Part shown: piece by piece, positions 1 to 10,982 of the stretch
Numbering within the stretch: the first letter of the stretch is position 1
Layout: every line of letters starts with the position of its first letter
Origin: Methylovulum sp.
Lineage (GTDB): Bacteria > Pseudomonadota > Gammaproteobacteria > Methylococcales > Methylomonadaceae
Direction: 5' to 3'
Length of the DNA: 64,000 bases
Assembly (NCBI GenBank): GCA_030653435.1
Contig: JAURZI010000014.1
Coordinates: 1 to 64,000, forward strand
Translations under genes and position numbers: made by a program
Notes under the pieces: model-generated
What the model was told of the DNA's origin: nothing
Database searches by the model: none
Seen by the model: the letters and a program-made list of their open reading frames with translations, nothing else

Positions 1-405
1 TAACACCTGGACAAACAAGTCGGATAACGTATTCAAAAAACGCTTGCGGAAGGTGTTGATGCTGTCATGGTCTGGATGGGTTCCGCCCGTTATGAACAGG
101 ACGGGGATCAATTCATAGGTGGCCCGCTCCATTTTGCGACAGGAGAAAATGCCCCTGGCGTAACAGTAAAACAACAGGGCCAGCATCATCTTGGGCGGGT
201 ACGGCTGACTTCCGCCACCTCCATACGCCTGCTCTATCTCACGGGTGTCCAGTTGCTCCATAATCTCCACCACAAAACGAGCCAGACTGTTTTCGTCCAT
301 CCAACCCTCGCAGTTCCCTGGCACGTTGATCGGATCGTTTCGGTTAATGTCGATAAAATGATTGCTAATGGCCTTACTACCTTTTCCGTAATTGCTAATC
401 CTACG
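1..405 (-). mobile_element. IS1182-like transposase, N-terminal part, cut by window edge
   Basis: The minus strand is open from 405 to the window edge and reads as the N-terminal domain of a DDE transposase of the IS1182/IS5 group (DUF772 type). Visible hallmarks are GGGGSQPYPPKMMLALLFY, ARGIFSCRKMERATYEL and GGTHPDHDSINTFRKRFL. The first in-frame ATG is at 300, but similarity to the family appears to begin upstream (GKGSKAISNHFIDINRNDP), where no ATG, GTG or TTG is in frame. The start codon may therefore be mutated, or a rare codon such as ATT may be used. The catalytic domain is outside the window, so activity cannot be judged. Terminal inverted repeats were not identified. Confidence 0.75.
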
Positions 406-832
406 CTATTCTAACGCTTTATAATGAGGGATAGCAGAAAGACCGACAGACTCCTAGAAACTTGTTTGCCTATTTCAACATTTTTTTCTGCCCTCTCAAA
501 CAAATAGCTTTGCAACTATGCTTCGCACGGTCATGACCTAGCCGTGTTATCCTGTCCAGACAGACACAGCGCTGGGCTTAAATTTAAAACAGGCATACCA
601 TCATGACCGCTAAAAAGATTTTTTCAACCGCCATCCTGTTGCTTTTTAATAGATTTGTTTTTACACCAAACAAAGGAGACTATGTCGGATGCCTAAACAT
701 ACTGAAGCCGCTAAAAAATAATGCAAAACTGGAACCGCACCCATTGCATGAAGCTGACGCTGAATTAATGATGCCGATAGCCAAAGCCACGCGGACTAAT
801 TCGCAGTTGTGCGGTCAATAGGCCGGGCCACG

Positions 833-1333
833 ATGTTTATCCATTCCTTACCGGTGTTTTTTACCCATATTGGCTACGCCTCCCCCTTGGAATTGCTGGT
901 TATTTTTCTGGGCCTGTTTATTGTGCTGTTTATGGCTACCCAGGCTCGCGGCGAAAACGGGCCGCTACAACAAGGCGATTATCTGTTTGCCGCATGGAGC
1001 GGCAAGGTAAAACTGGCATGGGCGTTCTGGCCATTTTTCTTGGTACTGAACGCCAGCTTATATGCCGCTGACATACTGGCAACAACCGGTATATTCACTG
1101 TTTCCAGTTGGGACGACATACACATAGCCTTGTTGTTGCCGATAGTCTGGTGGGCCACAAGCGTATGGCGCTGCTCTGCAAACAGCACCGCACGTGCATG
1201 GGGTGCTTGCGCCCGGCTAATGACTATCAGCGTGTTTTTTGAATACGGCTTGAAGTTATTGATACGCATGGACTATCCACGACTGTTCTTTAATTGCGAG
1301 GAATTGCTGCTCGATTATGGCAGTTGTTTTTAA
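833..1333 (+). CDS. Hypothetical small membrane protein
   Basis: A 166-residue protein of unknown family with several hydrophobic stretches (for example ELLVIFLGLFIVLFM, LAWAFWPFFLVLNASLY and IALLLPIVWWATSVW). It is probably an inner-membrane protein with about four helices. The ATG at 833 is preferred over 809 because the extra residues look non-coding, although neither start has a strong ribosome site. The 406-832 stretch upstream has no convincing gene; an ORF of 72 codons at 603-821 is doubtful. The downstream lipoprotein gene begins about 220 bp away. No function can be assigned. Confidence 0.55.
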   Translation: MFIHSLPVFFTHIGYASPLELLVIFLGLFIVLFMATQARGENGPLQQGDYLFAAWSGKVKLAWAFWPFFLVLNASLYAADILATTGIFTVSSWDDIHIALLLPIVWWATSVWRCSANSTARAWGACARLMTISVFFEYGLKLLIRMDYPRLFFNCEELLLDYGSCF

Positions 1334-1556
1334 CGGTCTTGAGGGCTTACGCTTCAATGAATTGATCGCCCGTTAAAACCGGATTTACAATCCCTATCCG
1401 CCTATAGTAGGCGCTAGTGACCAGCCGACTGCGGAAGTGCATCTATGCGTCCAGCCACACATCTTATGGCTACGTGCAGCAAATTATCTTACTGCTAGTT
1501 TAAAAGATTATAATACGCCCAAATTCTCCCCACATTTCCCAGTAACAGGACCCTTT

Positions 1557-2186
1557 ATGAAAGCAAACCTAAATATTTTGATTGGCGGCCTAGTGATAGG
1601 CTTGGCGGCGTGTTCGACCGAGGGCGTCAAGGACGATGCCGCCACTGCAAAACCGGTCGATAATATCTCGCCATCCGCTAACGGCCCATTGGCAATGCCG
1701 GGGCAAGAGCCCCGGATGACCATCACCAAAAACGGTAAAACTTTAAACTTGGTCAGAATCATGGATGGCGCGGTCTGTAAAAACGACCTTGAAGGCGCAA
1801 AAGGCAGTTTTCTGTTGTACGCCTATCCTGCCGATATAGCGCGTATCAAACGTGACAAGGGCGCAAAAATTTTCAGTGAATTCGAAGGCAAAATTCAGAG
1901 TTTTTCAGAGCATGTATTACAGGAAGCGATAGACAAGACCAACTTATCTAAAGATCCGTTTGCGCTAGGCGATGATGAAGCACAGCAAAAACTGGCGCAA
2001 CAATTGGACGAAAATTTCCGTAACACCGTCGCTAAAGCCATTAATGCGTTTGAAAAAGAAACCACGCTGACCATTGATGTCGCAGCATTCCCCTCTTCAT
2101 TTGTATTTTACCAAAAAGGTTGTGAAGCAACCTTGCCTGAGTCTGATTTGACTGATATGAGCGGCGCAGAAGCGGGCAGCTATTGA
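1557..2186 (+). CDS. Putative lipoprotein of unknown function
   Basis: A 209-residue protein with a lipoprotein signal peptide: MKANLNILIGGLVIGLAAC ends in a lipobox (GLAAC), so the mature protein would start at Cys19 and be lipid-anchored. The reading frame is open back to 1437. The ATG at 1557 is chosen because AGGA lies six bases upstream and it places the signal peptide at the N-terminus. The mature part is soluble, with a helical middle section (residues about 80-170) rich in Lys, Glu and Ala, and two Cys (C-K-N-D and G-C-E-A-T) that could form a disulfide. No family was recognised. It stands 70 bp before maeB on the same strand. Confidence 0.75.
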   Translation: MKANLNILIGGLVIGLAACSTEGVKDDAATAKPVDNISPSANGPLAMPGQEPRMTITKNGKTLNLVRIMDGAVCKNDLEGAKGSFLLYAYPADIARIKRDKGAKIFSEFEGKIQSFSEHVLQEAIDKTNLSKDPFALGDDEAQQKLAQQLDENFRNTVAKAINAFEKETTLTIDVAAFPSSFVFYQKGCEATLPESDLTDMSGAEAGSY

Positions 2187-2256
2187 AAGCGTGTACTTGC
2201 CGTCAGGCAGCGCGCCGTTTAGCCGTTTTTGAAAACAAACCCAGGACAGTCTGAGC

Positions 2257-4617
2257 ATGACATCTATCGATCCTAAAGCAGAGTTGCGCCAACAACTAAA
2301 ATTGGCGGCGCTTGAATACCATGAATTCCCCACCCACGGCAAAATCAGCGTCACCCCCACCAAACAGCTGACCAACCAGCGTGATCTTGCCCTGGCTTAT
2401 TCACCGGGCGTCGCTGCAGCCTGTGATGAAATTGTCGCCAATCCGGCTAATGTCGCCAAATACACGGCGCGGGGCAATCTGGTTGCCGTCATCACCAATG
2501 GCACGGCGGTATTGGGTTTGGGCAATATAGGCCCATTGGCGGCCAAGCCTGTGATGGAAGGCAAAGCGGTGTTGTTTAAAAAATTTGCCGGCATTGATGT
2601 GTTCGACATCGAAATCAACGAGTCTGACCCGGATCGCTTATGCGACATCATTGCCTCGCTGGAACCGACGTTCGGCGGCATTAACTTGGAAGACATCAAA
2701 GCGCCCGAGTGTTTTTATATCGAACGCAACTTGCGCGAACGCATGAAAATACCCGTATTCCATGACGACCAGCATGGCACGGCGATTATTGTCGGTGCGG
2801 CTGTGCTGAACGGCCTGAAAGTCGTCGGCAAAACTATCAACACATGCAAACTGGTCGTGTCCGGTGCAGGGGCGGCGGCGCTGGCCTGCCTGGATTTACT
2901 GGTAGACCTGGGGTTTCCGATTGAAAATATTTATGTCACCGACCTGGTCGGCGTTGTTTATCAAGGCCGCACCGAATTGATGGATCCCGATAAAGCCCGT
3001 TTTGCCCAGGATACCGCGGCGCGCACGCTGGCGGATGTCATCCCCGGCGCAGATGTGTTCCTGGGTTTATCGGCAGGCGGCGTGTTAAAACAAGACATGG
3101 TCAAAACCATGGCCGCCAACCCCTTGGTGATGGCATTGGCAAACCCTACGCCGGAAATTTTGCCTGAAGAGATCAGGGCGGTGCGCGATGATGCCGTTAT
3201 TGCAACCGGCCGCTCCGATTACCCCAACCAGGTCAATAATGTCTTGTGTTTCCCGTATATATTTCGGGGAGCATTGGACTGCGGCGCCAGCACGATTACC
3301 CGCGAAATGGAAATTGCGACTGTCCATGCCTTGGCCGGGTTGGCCCAAGCCGAACAATCCGATATCGTCGCGACCGCTTACGGCATCAGCAACCTGTCTT
3401 TCGGCCCCAATTATCTGATACCGCTGCCTTTCGACCCGCGATTGATGAGCCATATAGCCCCTGCGGTTGCCAAAGCGGCTGCGGCATCGGGCGTTGCCGC
3501 CCATCCCATAGAAAATATGGATGCCTATATCGAACGGCTACAACAATTTGCCTATCATAGCGGCAGTTTTATGCAGCCGATTTTCCATAGCGCCAAAAAA
3601 GCGGCGCAAACCGAAAAACGTATGGTCTTTGCTGAAGGCGAAGATGAACGTGTGTTGCGCGCCGTTCAAATCCTGGTCGATGAGAAAATCGCCAACCCCA
3701 TTTTGATCGGCCGCCCGGCAGTTTTGGCGCAACACATCGAAAAATTCGGCTTGCGCCTGGAGCCCGGCATAGATTTTCAGGTCGTCAACCCCGAACTTGA
3801 TGAACGCTACCGTGATTTTTGGCAAACCTATCTGGATATGACGATACGCAAAGGCGTCACCGAACAATACGCCAAGTTGGAAATGCGCCGCCGCCATACC
3901 TTGATCGGGGCTATGCTGATACATAAAGGCTATGCCGACGGCATGATCTGCGGCACCTTCGGTACGCCCCCCTTGCATTTGCATTACGTCGACCAGGTGT
4001 TGGGCAAACGCAGGGGAGCGAAGGTTTATGCGGCCATGAATTGTCTGGTGTTGCCTGATCGCCAGATTGTTCTGGTGGATACCCATATCAACGAAAACCC
4101 CACCGCCGAACAGCTTGCCGAAATTACGCTGCTGGCTGTGGAACAAATGCGCCTGTTTGGCTTGGTGCCACGTGTGGCCCTGTTATCGCATTCCAACTTC
4201 GGTTCCAGCAACAGTGACTCGGCGCAAAAAATGCGCGCTGCACTGGCGCTCATCCAGCAGCAGGCGCCGGAACTGGAGGTAGACGGCGAAATGCACGGCG
4301 ATACAGCACTGGATTTGAATATGCTGAAGAAAACAATGCCGGATTCAACATTAAAAGGCAGCGCCAACTTGTTGGTGTTACCGAATATAGATGCCGCTAA
4401 CATTGCTTATAATTTGCTTAAAACCGCAGCCGGAAACGGCGTCGCCATCGGTCCGGTACTATTGGGTTGCGCCAGACCGGTGCACATCCTGACCGCTTCG
4501 GCAACTGTGCGCCGTATCGTCAACATGACCGCCTTGTGTGTGGTCGATAGTGTGCTGGGCGTGGATTGCCGCACGGAAAGCCAGGGCGCGCCGGGTACGG
4601 AGTCTTGGGCTATGTAA
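2257..4617 (+). CDS. maeB: NADP-dependent malic enzyme with C-terminal phosphotransacetylase-like domain
   Basis: A 786-residue protein of the MaeB type. It oxidatively decarboxylates malate to pyruvate with NADP+, supplying NADPH in the cytoplasm. Residues about 1-430 are the malic enzyme part: N-terminal catalytic domain with [13 protein letters not shown] and [14 protein letters not shown], then a Rossmann domain with [16 protein letters not shown] and [11 protein letters not shown]. Residues about 440-775 are the phosphate acetyltransferase-like domain ([49 protein letters not shown]). That domain is regulatory rather than catalytic in characterised MaeB. The length is normal for the family. 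Its 3' end overlaps the convergent stress-protein gene by 8 bp. Confidence 0.95.
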   Translation: MTSIDPKAELRQQLKLAALEYHEFPTHGKISVTPTKQLTNQRDLALAYSPGVAAACDEIVANPANVAKYTARGNLVAVITNGTAVLGLGNIGPLAAKPVMEGKAVLFKKFAGIDVFDIEINESDPDRLCDIIASLEPTFGGINLEDIKAPECFYIERNLRERMKIPVFHDDQHGTAIIVGAAVLNGLKVVGKTINTCKLVVSGAGAAALACLDLLVDLGFPIENIYVTDLVGVVYQGRTELMDPDKARFAQDTAARTLADVIPGADVFLGLSAGGVLKQDMVKTMAANPLVMALANPTPEILPEEIRAVRDDAVIATGRSDYPNQVNNVLCFPYIFRGALDCGASTITREMEIATVHALAGLAQAEQSDIVATAYGISNLSFGPNYLIPLPFDPRLMSHIAPAVAKAAAASGVAAHPIENMDAYIERLQQFAYHSGSFMQPIFHSAKKAAQTEKRMVFAEGEDERVLRAVQILVDEKIANPILIGRPAVLAQHIEKFGLRLEPGIDFQVVNPELDERYRDFWQTYLDMTIRKGVTEQYAKLEMRRRHTLIGAMLIHKGYADGMICGTFGTPPLHLHYVDQVLGKRRGAKVYAAMNCLVLPDRQIVLVDTHINENPTAEQLAEITLLAVEQMRLFGLVPRVALLSHSNFGSSNSDSAQKMRAALALIQQQAPELEVDGEMHGDTALDLNMLKKTMPDSTLKGSANLLVLPNIDAANIAYNLLKTAAGNGVAIGPVLLGCARPVHILTASATVRRIVNMTALCVVDSVLGVDCRTESQGAPGTESWAM

Positions 4618-5059
4618 CATCCTGTAGTAGGCGCACCGCTATCACATCACACAACGCATGATGCAGCAAGCTGTTTGCCGTGGAGCCCAATAACAACGCC
4701 AAGCCGTGCCGCCCATGCGAACCGGCCACGATTAAATCAACGCTATGTTGGTTTGCCAGCCGGATAATCTCCTGCTTGGGAACACCCCAAACCAACCACC
4801 GGCTGGCGGGATCAATGCCCAACCGATCACAATAAAGTATAAACCTGGCTTTTTCGGTCTCCAGCAAGACATTGTCCGACCCCGCTTCCAGCGGGATCAC
4901 AGTGCCGTAGCCCGTGTCCGGCATGGGAATATTATCGAGGACATGGATAATGCTCAGTTTTGCCTGGTACAGATTTGCCAAAGCTTGGGCCTTGGCAGCC
5001 ACAGTAGCGGCATGTTCCGAATAATCGGCGGCCAGTAATATATGTTGGTAGTATTGCAT
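4610..5059 (-). CDS. Universal stress protein, UspA family
   Basis: A 149-residue single-domain Usp. The N-terminal strand YYQHILLAADYSEHA and the C-terminal nucleotide-binding loop (AGSHGRHGLALLLGSTANS, followed by CDVIAVRL) match the ATP-binding subgroup with its G-x2-G...G-S/T loop. It is a cytoplasmic stress-response protein; the client process is unknown. It lies 5 bp downstream of the two-component GGDEF gene and in the same direction, so it may be the last gene of the receptor-kinase-regulator operon starting near 13.25 kb. It is convergent with maeB. Confidence 0.9.
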   Translation of the reverse strand: MQYYQHILLAADYSEHAATVAAKAQALANLYQAKLSIIHVLDNIPMPDTGYGTVIPLEAGSDNVLLETEKARFILYCDRLGIDPASRWLVWGVPKQEIIRLANQHSVDLIVAGSHGRHGLALLLGSTANSLLHHALCDVIAVRLLQDVT

Positions 5060-5064
5060 GCTAA

Positions 5065-5991
5065 CTAGGCCCCGTCTTGAGGGCAGATTTGGTTACCATC
5101 CTGTGCTTTGGCCTGATACATCAAACGTACTGCAACATCTAGTAAAACCGATGCGTCACCCTGCTCCCAAACCGGATTAACCGCCGCCACGCCAAAACTC
5201 AGCGTAATATGGTCGTGGGTAGGTGCATGCAGATGTGAAATCGCCTTGGCAATGACTGCCGCCTGTATTTTTTTGGCCACATGCAAAGCGCCATCCAGGT
5301 CAGTTTTTGATAACACGCACACAAACTCATCATCGCGGTAACGGGCAACCAAGTCCGTTTTTCGTTTCAGGCAATCTGTAAGTACGTGGGCAACTTTTTT
5401 TAAGCACCGGTTACCGGCAATATGACCATAGTTGTCGTTATATTTTTTAAAATGATCAATATCCATGTAGACCAGCGCTATTTTTTCATCAAAACGCACG
5501 GCGCTCTGCCAGGCCTGTTCAAAAAAAAGCTCGAAACCGCGCTTGTTGGCAATACCCGTTAAACTGTCCTGGGATGACAAATAATGCAACTGGTCGCGCT
5601 GGTGCTTCAATTCCAGATAGTTATTGATGCGTGCCAAAATAATGGCTGGGCGGTAAGGTTTGACGATGTAGTCTACGGCACCCAATTCCAAGCCTTTTTT
5701 TTCTTCCGCCTCGCCGGTCGCCGCAGTGACAAAAATAACCGGGATATCCCGCGTGACCTCGTTGCCTGACAAATACTGGAACACTTGATAACCGTCCATG
5801 TCGCCCAGTCCTATGTCCAATATGATGATATCCGGCGGTGCGAGCATCGCGCGTCTCAGTGCCTGTTCGCCATTGAGCGCGACAATAAGGTCATATTTAT
5901 CCCGTAATATGGCGTCCAGCATACGGACACTGGTAATATCATCATCAACAATCAGAATTTTAGCGCGTGTTGTCGTCATTAGGAATCTCAT
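5065..5991 (-). CDS. Response regulator with degenerate GGDEF domain
   Basis: A 308-residue protein: receiver domain (about 10-130; phospho-acceptor Asp in IIILDIGLGDMDGYQ, conserved Lys in DYIVKPYRP) followed by a GGDEF domain (about 140-300). The signature that should read RYGGDEF or RYGGEEF is RYRDDEF, so both glycines of the A-site are replaced (Arg-Asp). This should abolish or strongly reduce diguanylate cyclase activity. The inhibitory-site motif R-x-x-D (RKTD) sits five residues before it and is intact, so the domain may bind c-di-GMP. It is clearly a paralogue of the adjacent gene at 6088-6987 (same domain order and many identical segments). The start could also be the ATG at 5979. 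Confidence 0.9.
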   Translation of the reverse strand: MRFLMTTTRAKILIVDDDITSVRMLDAILRDKYDLIVALNGEQALRRAMLAPPDIIILDIGLGDMDGYQVFQYLSGNEVTRDIPVIFVTAATGEAEEKKGLELGAVDYIVKPYRPAIILARINNYLELKHQRDQLHYLSSQDSLTGIANKRGFELFFEQAWQSAVRFDEKIALVYMDIDHFKKYNDNYGHIAGNRCLKKVAHVLTDCLKRKTDLVARYRDDEFVCVLSKTDLDGALHVAKKIQAAVIAKAISHLHAPTHDHITLSFGVAAVNPVWEQGDASVLLDVAVRLMYQAKAQDGNQICPQDGA

Positions 5992-6087
5992 CCATGCTAT
6001 TGTTTTTAAATGTTTTTATAAGATATTTCCAGCTAGTCAACCCAATCAGGATAGGCGTCCCCGATGCAATAGGGCATCCAGATTCCA

Positions 6088-6987
6088 TTATGACACGACC
6101 TGGTTTCTGCCCTGATTTTTGGCCTCAAACAATTTTTTGTCCGCCGCTTCAAGCAAATCCGTAGGGCAGCCCTGCTGCGTAGCGGGACGGGCTGAAACTA
6201 CGCCAAAGCTCAACGTAACACAGCTGTGATTAGAATATTGGTGCGGTATGGCCTGGTCAAGAATGGCTGAGCGCAAACTTTCCGCCACTATAAGGGCGCC
6301 GGCAAGACTGGTTTTAGGTAACACGCAGACAAATTCCTCGCCGCCGTAGCGAGCCAGCAAATCAGTGGATCTGTTTAACGCGCCCTTCAAAACACCCGCA
6401 ACATCCCTCAGACAAGCATCGCCAGCCAAATGCCCGTAATTGTCGTTGTATTTTTTAAAATGGTCGATATCCATAAAAATAATGGCCAGTTCATCGTCAT
6501 ACCGGACTGCCTTTTGCCATTCCTGTTCAAGAAAATTTTCCAAGCTCCGACGATTGGCTATACCGGTCAGGGTATCGTGGGAACAAAGGCGGTCGAGCAT
6601 GTCACGCTGGTGCTTCAATTCCAGATGATTACGCAAGCGTACCTGAATAATGGAAGGGCGGTAAGGCTTGGTAATATAATCTACCGCCCCCAATTCCAGC
6701 CCTTTTTTTTCGTCTTCTTCATCCGTCAGCGAGGTCATGAAAATAACCGGTATGCTGCGCGTAATGTCGTTTTTCATCAATTGCCTGCACACCTCGTAAC
6801 CATCCATGCCCTCCATCTGAATATCCAGCAGTATCAAATCCGGCGGCGGCAGCGTGGTTGCACGCCTAAGCGCCTGCTTCCCGTTTAGCGCAACGATGAT
6901 CTCGTATTTATCCCGCAACATATCGTCGAGCATACGGATGTTAATCGGTTCATCATCAATAATCAGCAGTTTAGAGTGGGCTTTCAT
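6088..6987 (-). CDS. Response regulator with active-type GGDEF (diguanylate cyclase) domain
   Basis: A 299-residue receiver-GGDEF protein (PleD/WspR-like two-domain layout). The receiver has acidic residues in LLIIDDEP, the phospho-acceptor Asp in [15 protein letters not shown] and Lys in DYITKPYRP. The GGDEF domain keeps RYGGEEF and the I-site R-S-T-D five residues upstream. It is therefore predicted to make c-di-GMP from GTP when phosphorylated and to show product inhibition. Its start overlaps the 3' end of the hybrid kinase gene by 17 bp, which implies translational coupling and makes that kinase the likely phosphodonor. Confidence 0.93.
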   Translation of the reverse strand: MKAHSKLLIIDDEPINIRMLDDMLRDKYEIIVALNGKQALRRATTLPPPDLILLDIQMEGMDGYEVCRQLMKNDITRSIPVIFMTSLTDEEDEKKGLELGAVDYITKPYRPSIIQVRLRNHLELKHQRDMLDRLCSHDTLTGIANRRSLENFLEQEWQKAVRYDDELAIIFMDIDHFKKYNDNYGHLAGDACLRDVAGVLKGALNRSTDLLARYGGEEFVCVLPKTSLAGALIVAESLRSAILDQAIPHQYSNHSCVTLSFGVVSARPATQQGCPTDLLEAADKKLFEAKNQGRNQVVS

Positions 6988-9900
6988 CGTAATATGATTT
7001 CCATAGAGGCATTTCTTTCAAGGCATTTTGCATAACCGTTAACGTGCCTTCGGCACCCTCAAAATCAAAATTATCGATTTGGGTCTCCAGCCGTTCCATC
7101 TGCTCTTGCAGCATGCCGCCCAAACAGGCCCGGATGTCAGCCAGTAGATCAATGGCGCGGGGAGTGCCTTCCTGCAAGCGTTCGGACAGCATGCCCAACA
7201 AACGCCGTAGATTTGTCCTATCGTCAGCTGAATGAGCCTGTTGTATATATTTTTCATCGACAGACGCGGGCTCAGGCAGCAACGCCAGCGCACTGATAAT
7301 CTGGTTAAACTGCTGTTGAAAATCGGCGTACAATTCCTGGCCCTGTTCCCCCCGCTTCAACGCCTCATCCAGTCGGGTTGCGTTGCCGAACAACCCGACC
7401 ATACCGAGGTTGCCCGACACGCCTTTGATCGCATGGATCATACGCTGGGCATAATCAATCTTGCCCTCGCTTAATGCCAGCCCGATCTGCCCGGCGGTAT
7501 CACCGTGTTCCCGGTAAAATGCCAGCAGCAATTTGTAATACAAACGGTGATTCTGCCGCAACCGCGCCAAACCCGCAACTAAATCAATGCCGGGGATCGT
7601 TTCGGGAAAATCATCCGGCTGGCTGGCCATGGCTAAAGCCAGGGTTGGCAGTGATGCCTCGGCCAAATCCGGCAAGTCGGCGTTTATAGCCGTGCTCGGC
7701 AGCCAGCGCACCAACGCGTTCTGCAACAGAGCCAGATCAATAGGTTTGGCAATGTGGTCGTTCATGCCCGCCGCCAAACATCGCTCACGGTCACGGGACA
7801 TGGCATTCGCCGTCATCGCGATAATAGGCAAATCTTCGAACCTGTGTTGGCGGCGTATTATTTCCGTCGCTTCGTAACCATCCATTATCGGCATCTGAAT
7901 GTCCATCAATACCACGTCGAAAGACCTGTCAGACACGGTTTCCACAGCTTCCAGGCCATTGCTGGCGACAACCACCGTCAGCCCTAGCACCTCAAGCAGC
8001 TCCTGCTCAAGTTTCTGGTTAATCAAATTATCTTCCACCAGCAGCACGGTACCGTTAAGCCGTTGATGCTCCTGCCCGGCATCCCAAAAAGCGGGCTGAT
8101 GTACCGTACCCAGACGTTTACCGCCCACCGCAGTTTTGTCCAACACTTTGCTGATGGTGTTGAAAAATGCTGACGCTGTGCATGGCTTCAGCAGCACCCC
8201 GTCCACCCCTAGGCTATCGACAGCATTGAGCAATTCATCGCTTGCGGAGGCCGTCAACATCATGACCATAGGTGGCTGCAAGCTGGCATAGGCACGGATC
8301 AGGCGAACCGCCTCAATGCCATTCATGGCCGGCATTTTGCTATCCATCAAGACCAGGTCGTAACCACCGACATCGCTACGCGCGGCCTGTTCCAGCTCCC
8401 GTAAGGCATCGCCCCCCGAAGCGACCGCATGGACATCCAGCCCGTATTCCGCCAGCATCGCCGATACGACCACCCGCGCGCGCGGGTGGTCGTCAACCAG
8501 CAAAATACGCCGACGGCCAAGCGTATCCGAGCCCAAAAACGGCAGCCGCTTCTGCGCCGACGGCTGGATGCCGAAACGCGCAGTAAAGAAAAATTCGCTA
8601 CCCTCCCCTGGCCGACTGGTGACGCCAATGTCCCCTGCCATCAGTTCCACCAGGCGTTTGCTGATGGCCAGCCCCAACCCCGTGCCGCCGTAGCGGCGCG
8701 TCGTGGAACAATCCGCTTGTGAAAATGACTGGAATAGGGCCGCTATCTGCGTTTCGGTCATGCCTATCCCCGTATCACTCACAGTAAATCGCAAAACCAC
8801 CTCATCCGAAGTTTTACTGTGGACGTCCACAGTAATGGTTACTTCACCCTTATCGGTGAATTTCAGGGCATTAACGGTCAGATTGATCAACACCTGCCCC
8901 AACCGTAGCGCGTCACCGACCAAGGCCTGGGGCACGGAAGGCAAATAACGCAACATCAGTTCAATATTTTTTTCTTCCGCGTTAATGGCAATCAAATTGA
9001 TAAGGCCATTCAGCACCGTATCCAGCTCGAACGCTTCATGCGCCAACTCCATTTTACCGGCTTCAATTTTTGAAAAGTCGAGTATGTCATTGACTATAGA
9101 AAGCAAATGCCCGGAAGCCGACCTCATATTAGCCAGATGAGCACGCTGCTTTTCGTTCAGCTCAGTACGCGCCAGCAAATAACCCACACCGATCACAACG
9201 TTTATCGGCGTACGGATTTCATGGCTCATATTGGCAAGGAAATCGCTTTTTGCCCGGTTTGCCGCTTCCGCCTGCTCTTTGGCGTCATTCAATTCGATAG
9301 TGCGCTGTTTGACCTCACCTTCCAGCAATTCCTGTTGCCTATGCAATTCGTTGTCACGAAGGCGAATTTGCTCCAACATAAAATTGAAATTGCTGATTAG
9401 CGCGGCGATTTCCTGATATTTGCTATCGGTGACGCGAATAGAATAATCCTGATGCCGGGTCACCTTCTCGGCGGCATGCGCCAACTCCATAATCGGCCGG
9501 GTAATAGTGCCGCTTAGGCGCAGGCCCAGCCGAACCGCAATCAGCATGCTCATAAAAGACAACATGATGCCTATCAACAGCCCAACCAGCCATTGTAGCC
9601 AGACCGGATAAATGTCTGCATGCAGCACAACGTGACCGATGGTCTCACCATTACGGATAACGGGTTGTTCCAGTTGTAAATGGGCAGGAAATAATCGGCG
9701 CAGGATAGGTTCCATGAGCATGACCCTGCTGTCATGATTATGCAACAATGGCGCGGTGTAGCTGGCAAACAGACTATTATCGGCATCATAGATAAATGCC
9801 GCATTGATTTCGGGCTTGGACTGCAAGGCGCCCAACGTGGTTTCGGCGCTCTCCTGATCGCGAAAAAGCAGCGCCGCCTGGTTATTTTCGCAAATGACCT

Positions 9901-10075
9901 GGGCCAAGCTTAACAACTGGCTTTGGGTGTCCTGATAAATTTTTAGTCCGACACAGGCAGCAAACACAAAGACCACCAACGTGATCGCGAGCCCCGTAGT
10001 CAGCACCAGAATCACCGAAAAACGCCGCGCCAGGGACAACTTGCCGCCGTCTACACGGTCATAAATAACGGTCAT
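6971..10075 (-). CDS. Membrane hybrid sensor histidine kinase (CHASE8-HAMP-HisKA-HATPase-REC-REC-HPt)
   Basis: A 1034-residue hybrid kinase. Order: transmembrane helix 1 (about 15-45), periplasmic CHASE8-like sensor region ([17 protein letters not shown]), helix 2 (about 160-185), HAMP (about 185-240), coiled coil, and dimerisation/phospho-acceptor domain with His in [19 protein letters not shown]. The ATPase domain follows with [20 protein letters not shown] and [13 protein letters not shown]. Then come receiver 1 (Asp in [13 protein letters not shown]), receiver 2 (Asp in [15 protein letters not shown]) and a C-terminal HPt (His in [13 protein letters not shown]). It carries a full phosphorelay in one chain and can pass phosphate to the two GGDEF regulators encoded downstream. 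Its start overlaps the YfiR gene by 4 bp. Confidence 0.95.
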   Translation of the reverse strand: MTVIYDRVDGGKLSLARRFSVILVLTTGLAITLVVFVFAACVGLKIYQDTQSQLLSLAQVICENNQAALLFRDQESAETTLGALQSKPEINAAFIYDADNSLFASYTAPLLHNHDSRVMLMEPILRRLFPAHLQLEQPVIRNGETIGHVVLHADIYPVWLQWLVGLLIGIMLSFMSMLIAVRLGLRLSGTITRPIMELAHAAEKVTRHQDYSIRVTDSKYQEIAALISNFNFMLEQIRLRDNELHRQQELLEGEVKQRTIELNDAKEQAEAANRAKSDFLANMSHEIRTPINVVIGVGYLLARTELNEKQRAHLANMRSASGHLLSIVNDILDFSKIEAGKMELAHEAFELDTVLNGLINLIAINAEEKNIELMLRYLPSVPQALVGDALRLGQVLINLTVNALKFTDKGEVTITVDVHSKTSDEVVLRFTVSDTGIGMTETQIAALFQSFSQADCSTTRRYGGTGLGLAISKRLVELMAGDIGVTSRPGEGSEFFFTARFGIQPSAQKRLPFLGSDTLGRRRILLVDDHPRARVVVSAMLAEYGLDVHAVASGGDALRELEQAARSDVGGYDLVLMDSKMPAMNGIEAVRLIRAYASLQPPMVMMLTASASDELLNAVDSLGVDGVLLKPCTASAFFNTISKVLDKTAVGGKRLGTVHQPAFWDAGQEHQRLNGTVLLVEDNLINQKLEQELLEVLGLTVVVASNGLEAVETVSDRSFDVVLMDIQMPIMDGYEATEIIRRQHRFEDLPIIAMTANAMSRDRERCLAAGMNDHIAKPIDLALLQNALVRWLPSTAINADLPDLAEASLPTLALAMASQPDDFPETIPGIDLVAGLARLRQNHRLYYKLLLAFYREHGDTAGQIGLALSEGKIDYAQRMIHAIKGVSGNLGMVGLFGNATRLDEALKRGEQGQELYADFQQQFNQIISALALLPEPASVDEKYIQQAHSADDRTNLRRLLGMLSERLQEGTPRAIDLLADIRACLGGMLQEQMERLETQIDNFDFEGAEGTLTVMQNALKEMPLWKSYYDESPL

Positions 10076-10632
10076 TGCAATACCTTGGTAGCCAGCTTCA
10101 AGAGTTGGCTGTTGATAGTCAAACCCACTTTACGGGCCGCCGCCAGATTAATCTCGAAACGAACCCTATCATCTATCACCTTCATGCCTATGATGCCGCC
10201 GACCAGCGCAAAATCAGGCAGATCGCTGATGCTGAGCACAGGCTGAGCCGCTATGTCCTGCAGGAGATCCGGCAAGCGTTGTCCTTCGTCTTCGCCGATA
10301 AAAAGGATATGGCAATCCCCCAGACCCGGCTTGGTGACCGTCCGCACCTCAATGGTACGATCATTAAGATCTCTGGCTTGCAACAAGCCAATATTACCGG
10401 ACAAAGGCTGCTCACCGACAACACAAATAATAAAAGGCCCGCCGGCACGTGCCGAGGGCGGCCAAGTTATAAATTTGGCAAAATTGTAGATAAAACTGAC
10501 TTTAACCTGCTGTTCTTTTGTGCCGTCGGCAAACACAGGCGCAACCATGCACACCCAGACCAGCAAGCAGGCAAGTAGCGTTTGCTCTTGGAACGGTTTA
10601 AAGGCATCACGGATTTTTTCAGAAAGGCGCAT
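10072..10632 (-). CDS. YfiR family (DUF4154) periplasmic protein
   Basis: A 186-residue exported protein: a basic, hydrophobic N-terminus ([17 protein letters not shown]) looks like a signal peptide, followed by the DUF4154/YfiR fold starting [16 protein letters not shown]. Family landmarks are [13 protein letters not shown], the Cys in [14 protein letters not shown], and the C-terminal [17 protein letters not shown] and [10 protein letters not shown]. In Pseudomonas, YfiR is the periplasmic repressor of the diguanylate cyclase YfiN. Here it sits between a TonB receptor and a hybrid kinase and overlaps the kinase start by 4 bp. The likely role is a periplasmic link between receptor state and the kinase sensor; this is inferred from gene order. 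Confidence 0.92.
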   Translation of the reverse strand: MRLSEKIRDAFKPFQEQTLLACLLVWVCMVAPVFADGTKEQQVKVSFIYNFAKFITWPPSARAGGPFIICVVGEQPLSGNIGLLQARDLNDRTIEVRTVTKPGLGDCHILFIGEDEGQRLPDLLQDIAAQPVLSISDLPDFALVGGIIGMKVIDDRVRFEINLAAARKVGLTINSQLLKLATKVLQ

Positions 10633-10982
10633 AAAATAACCGGGCTAACACAGTCGCCGCCTTTAGGTGAAATGAGTGTCTCATGCTGAAAATCTATGCC
10701 ATGTTTTGGGGCGCGCGCCAATTCCCGGAGCGGCTTCAAGCTGCCTGACGCAAAGTTCCGCCAAACCTGCCTGGACAACAGATGCCCCTGTTGTCTCCCC
10801 AGAGTTTGTTAAACAATAAGGTCCTAACACAAATTCTAGTGGGTTGTAACCCTTAAAAAGCAGGCCAACCACAGTAGCGACCTGCGCCAGCGGATAGTGA
10901 ACGAACTCTGCCATCAAGTCTGTTGTTTTCATCTTGAACCCATGTCGAATATGTTGGGCATTTAGGGGCTGATTGCCGGACA
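10633..10982. other. Intergenic stretch between TonB receptor and yfiR-like gene
   Basis: About 350 bp separate the receptor from the YfiR-like gene on the same strand. It contains a short hairpin at 10773-10798 (GGACAACAG / CTGTTGTC). A minus-strand frame of about 83 codons (10681 to about 10932) has no recognisable domain, and I cannot tell whether it is expressed. No clear promoter was identified, so it is open whether the yfiR-kinase genes have their own start site or are transcribed from the receptor promoter. Confidence 0.4.

Noticed and set aside
603-821. 72-codon ORF near the left end
   Set aside because: No recognisable domain, atypical composition and no clear ribosome site; likely chance or a remnant.
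3538-4146. Long antisense ORFs inside maeB and other genes
   Set aside because: They shadow confidently identified genes and have no independent similarity.
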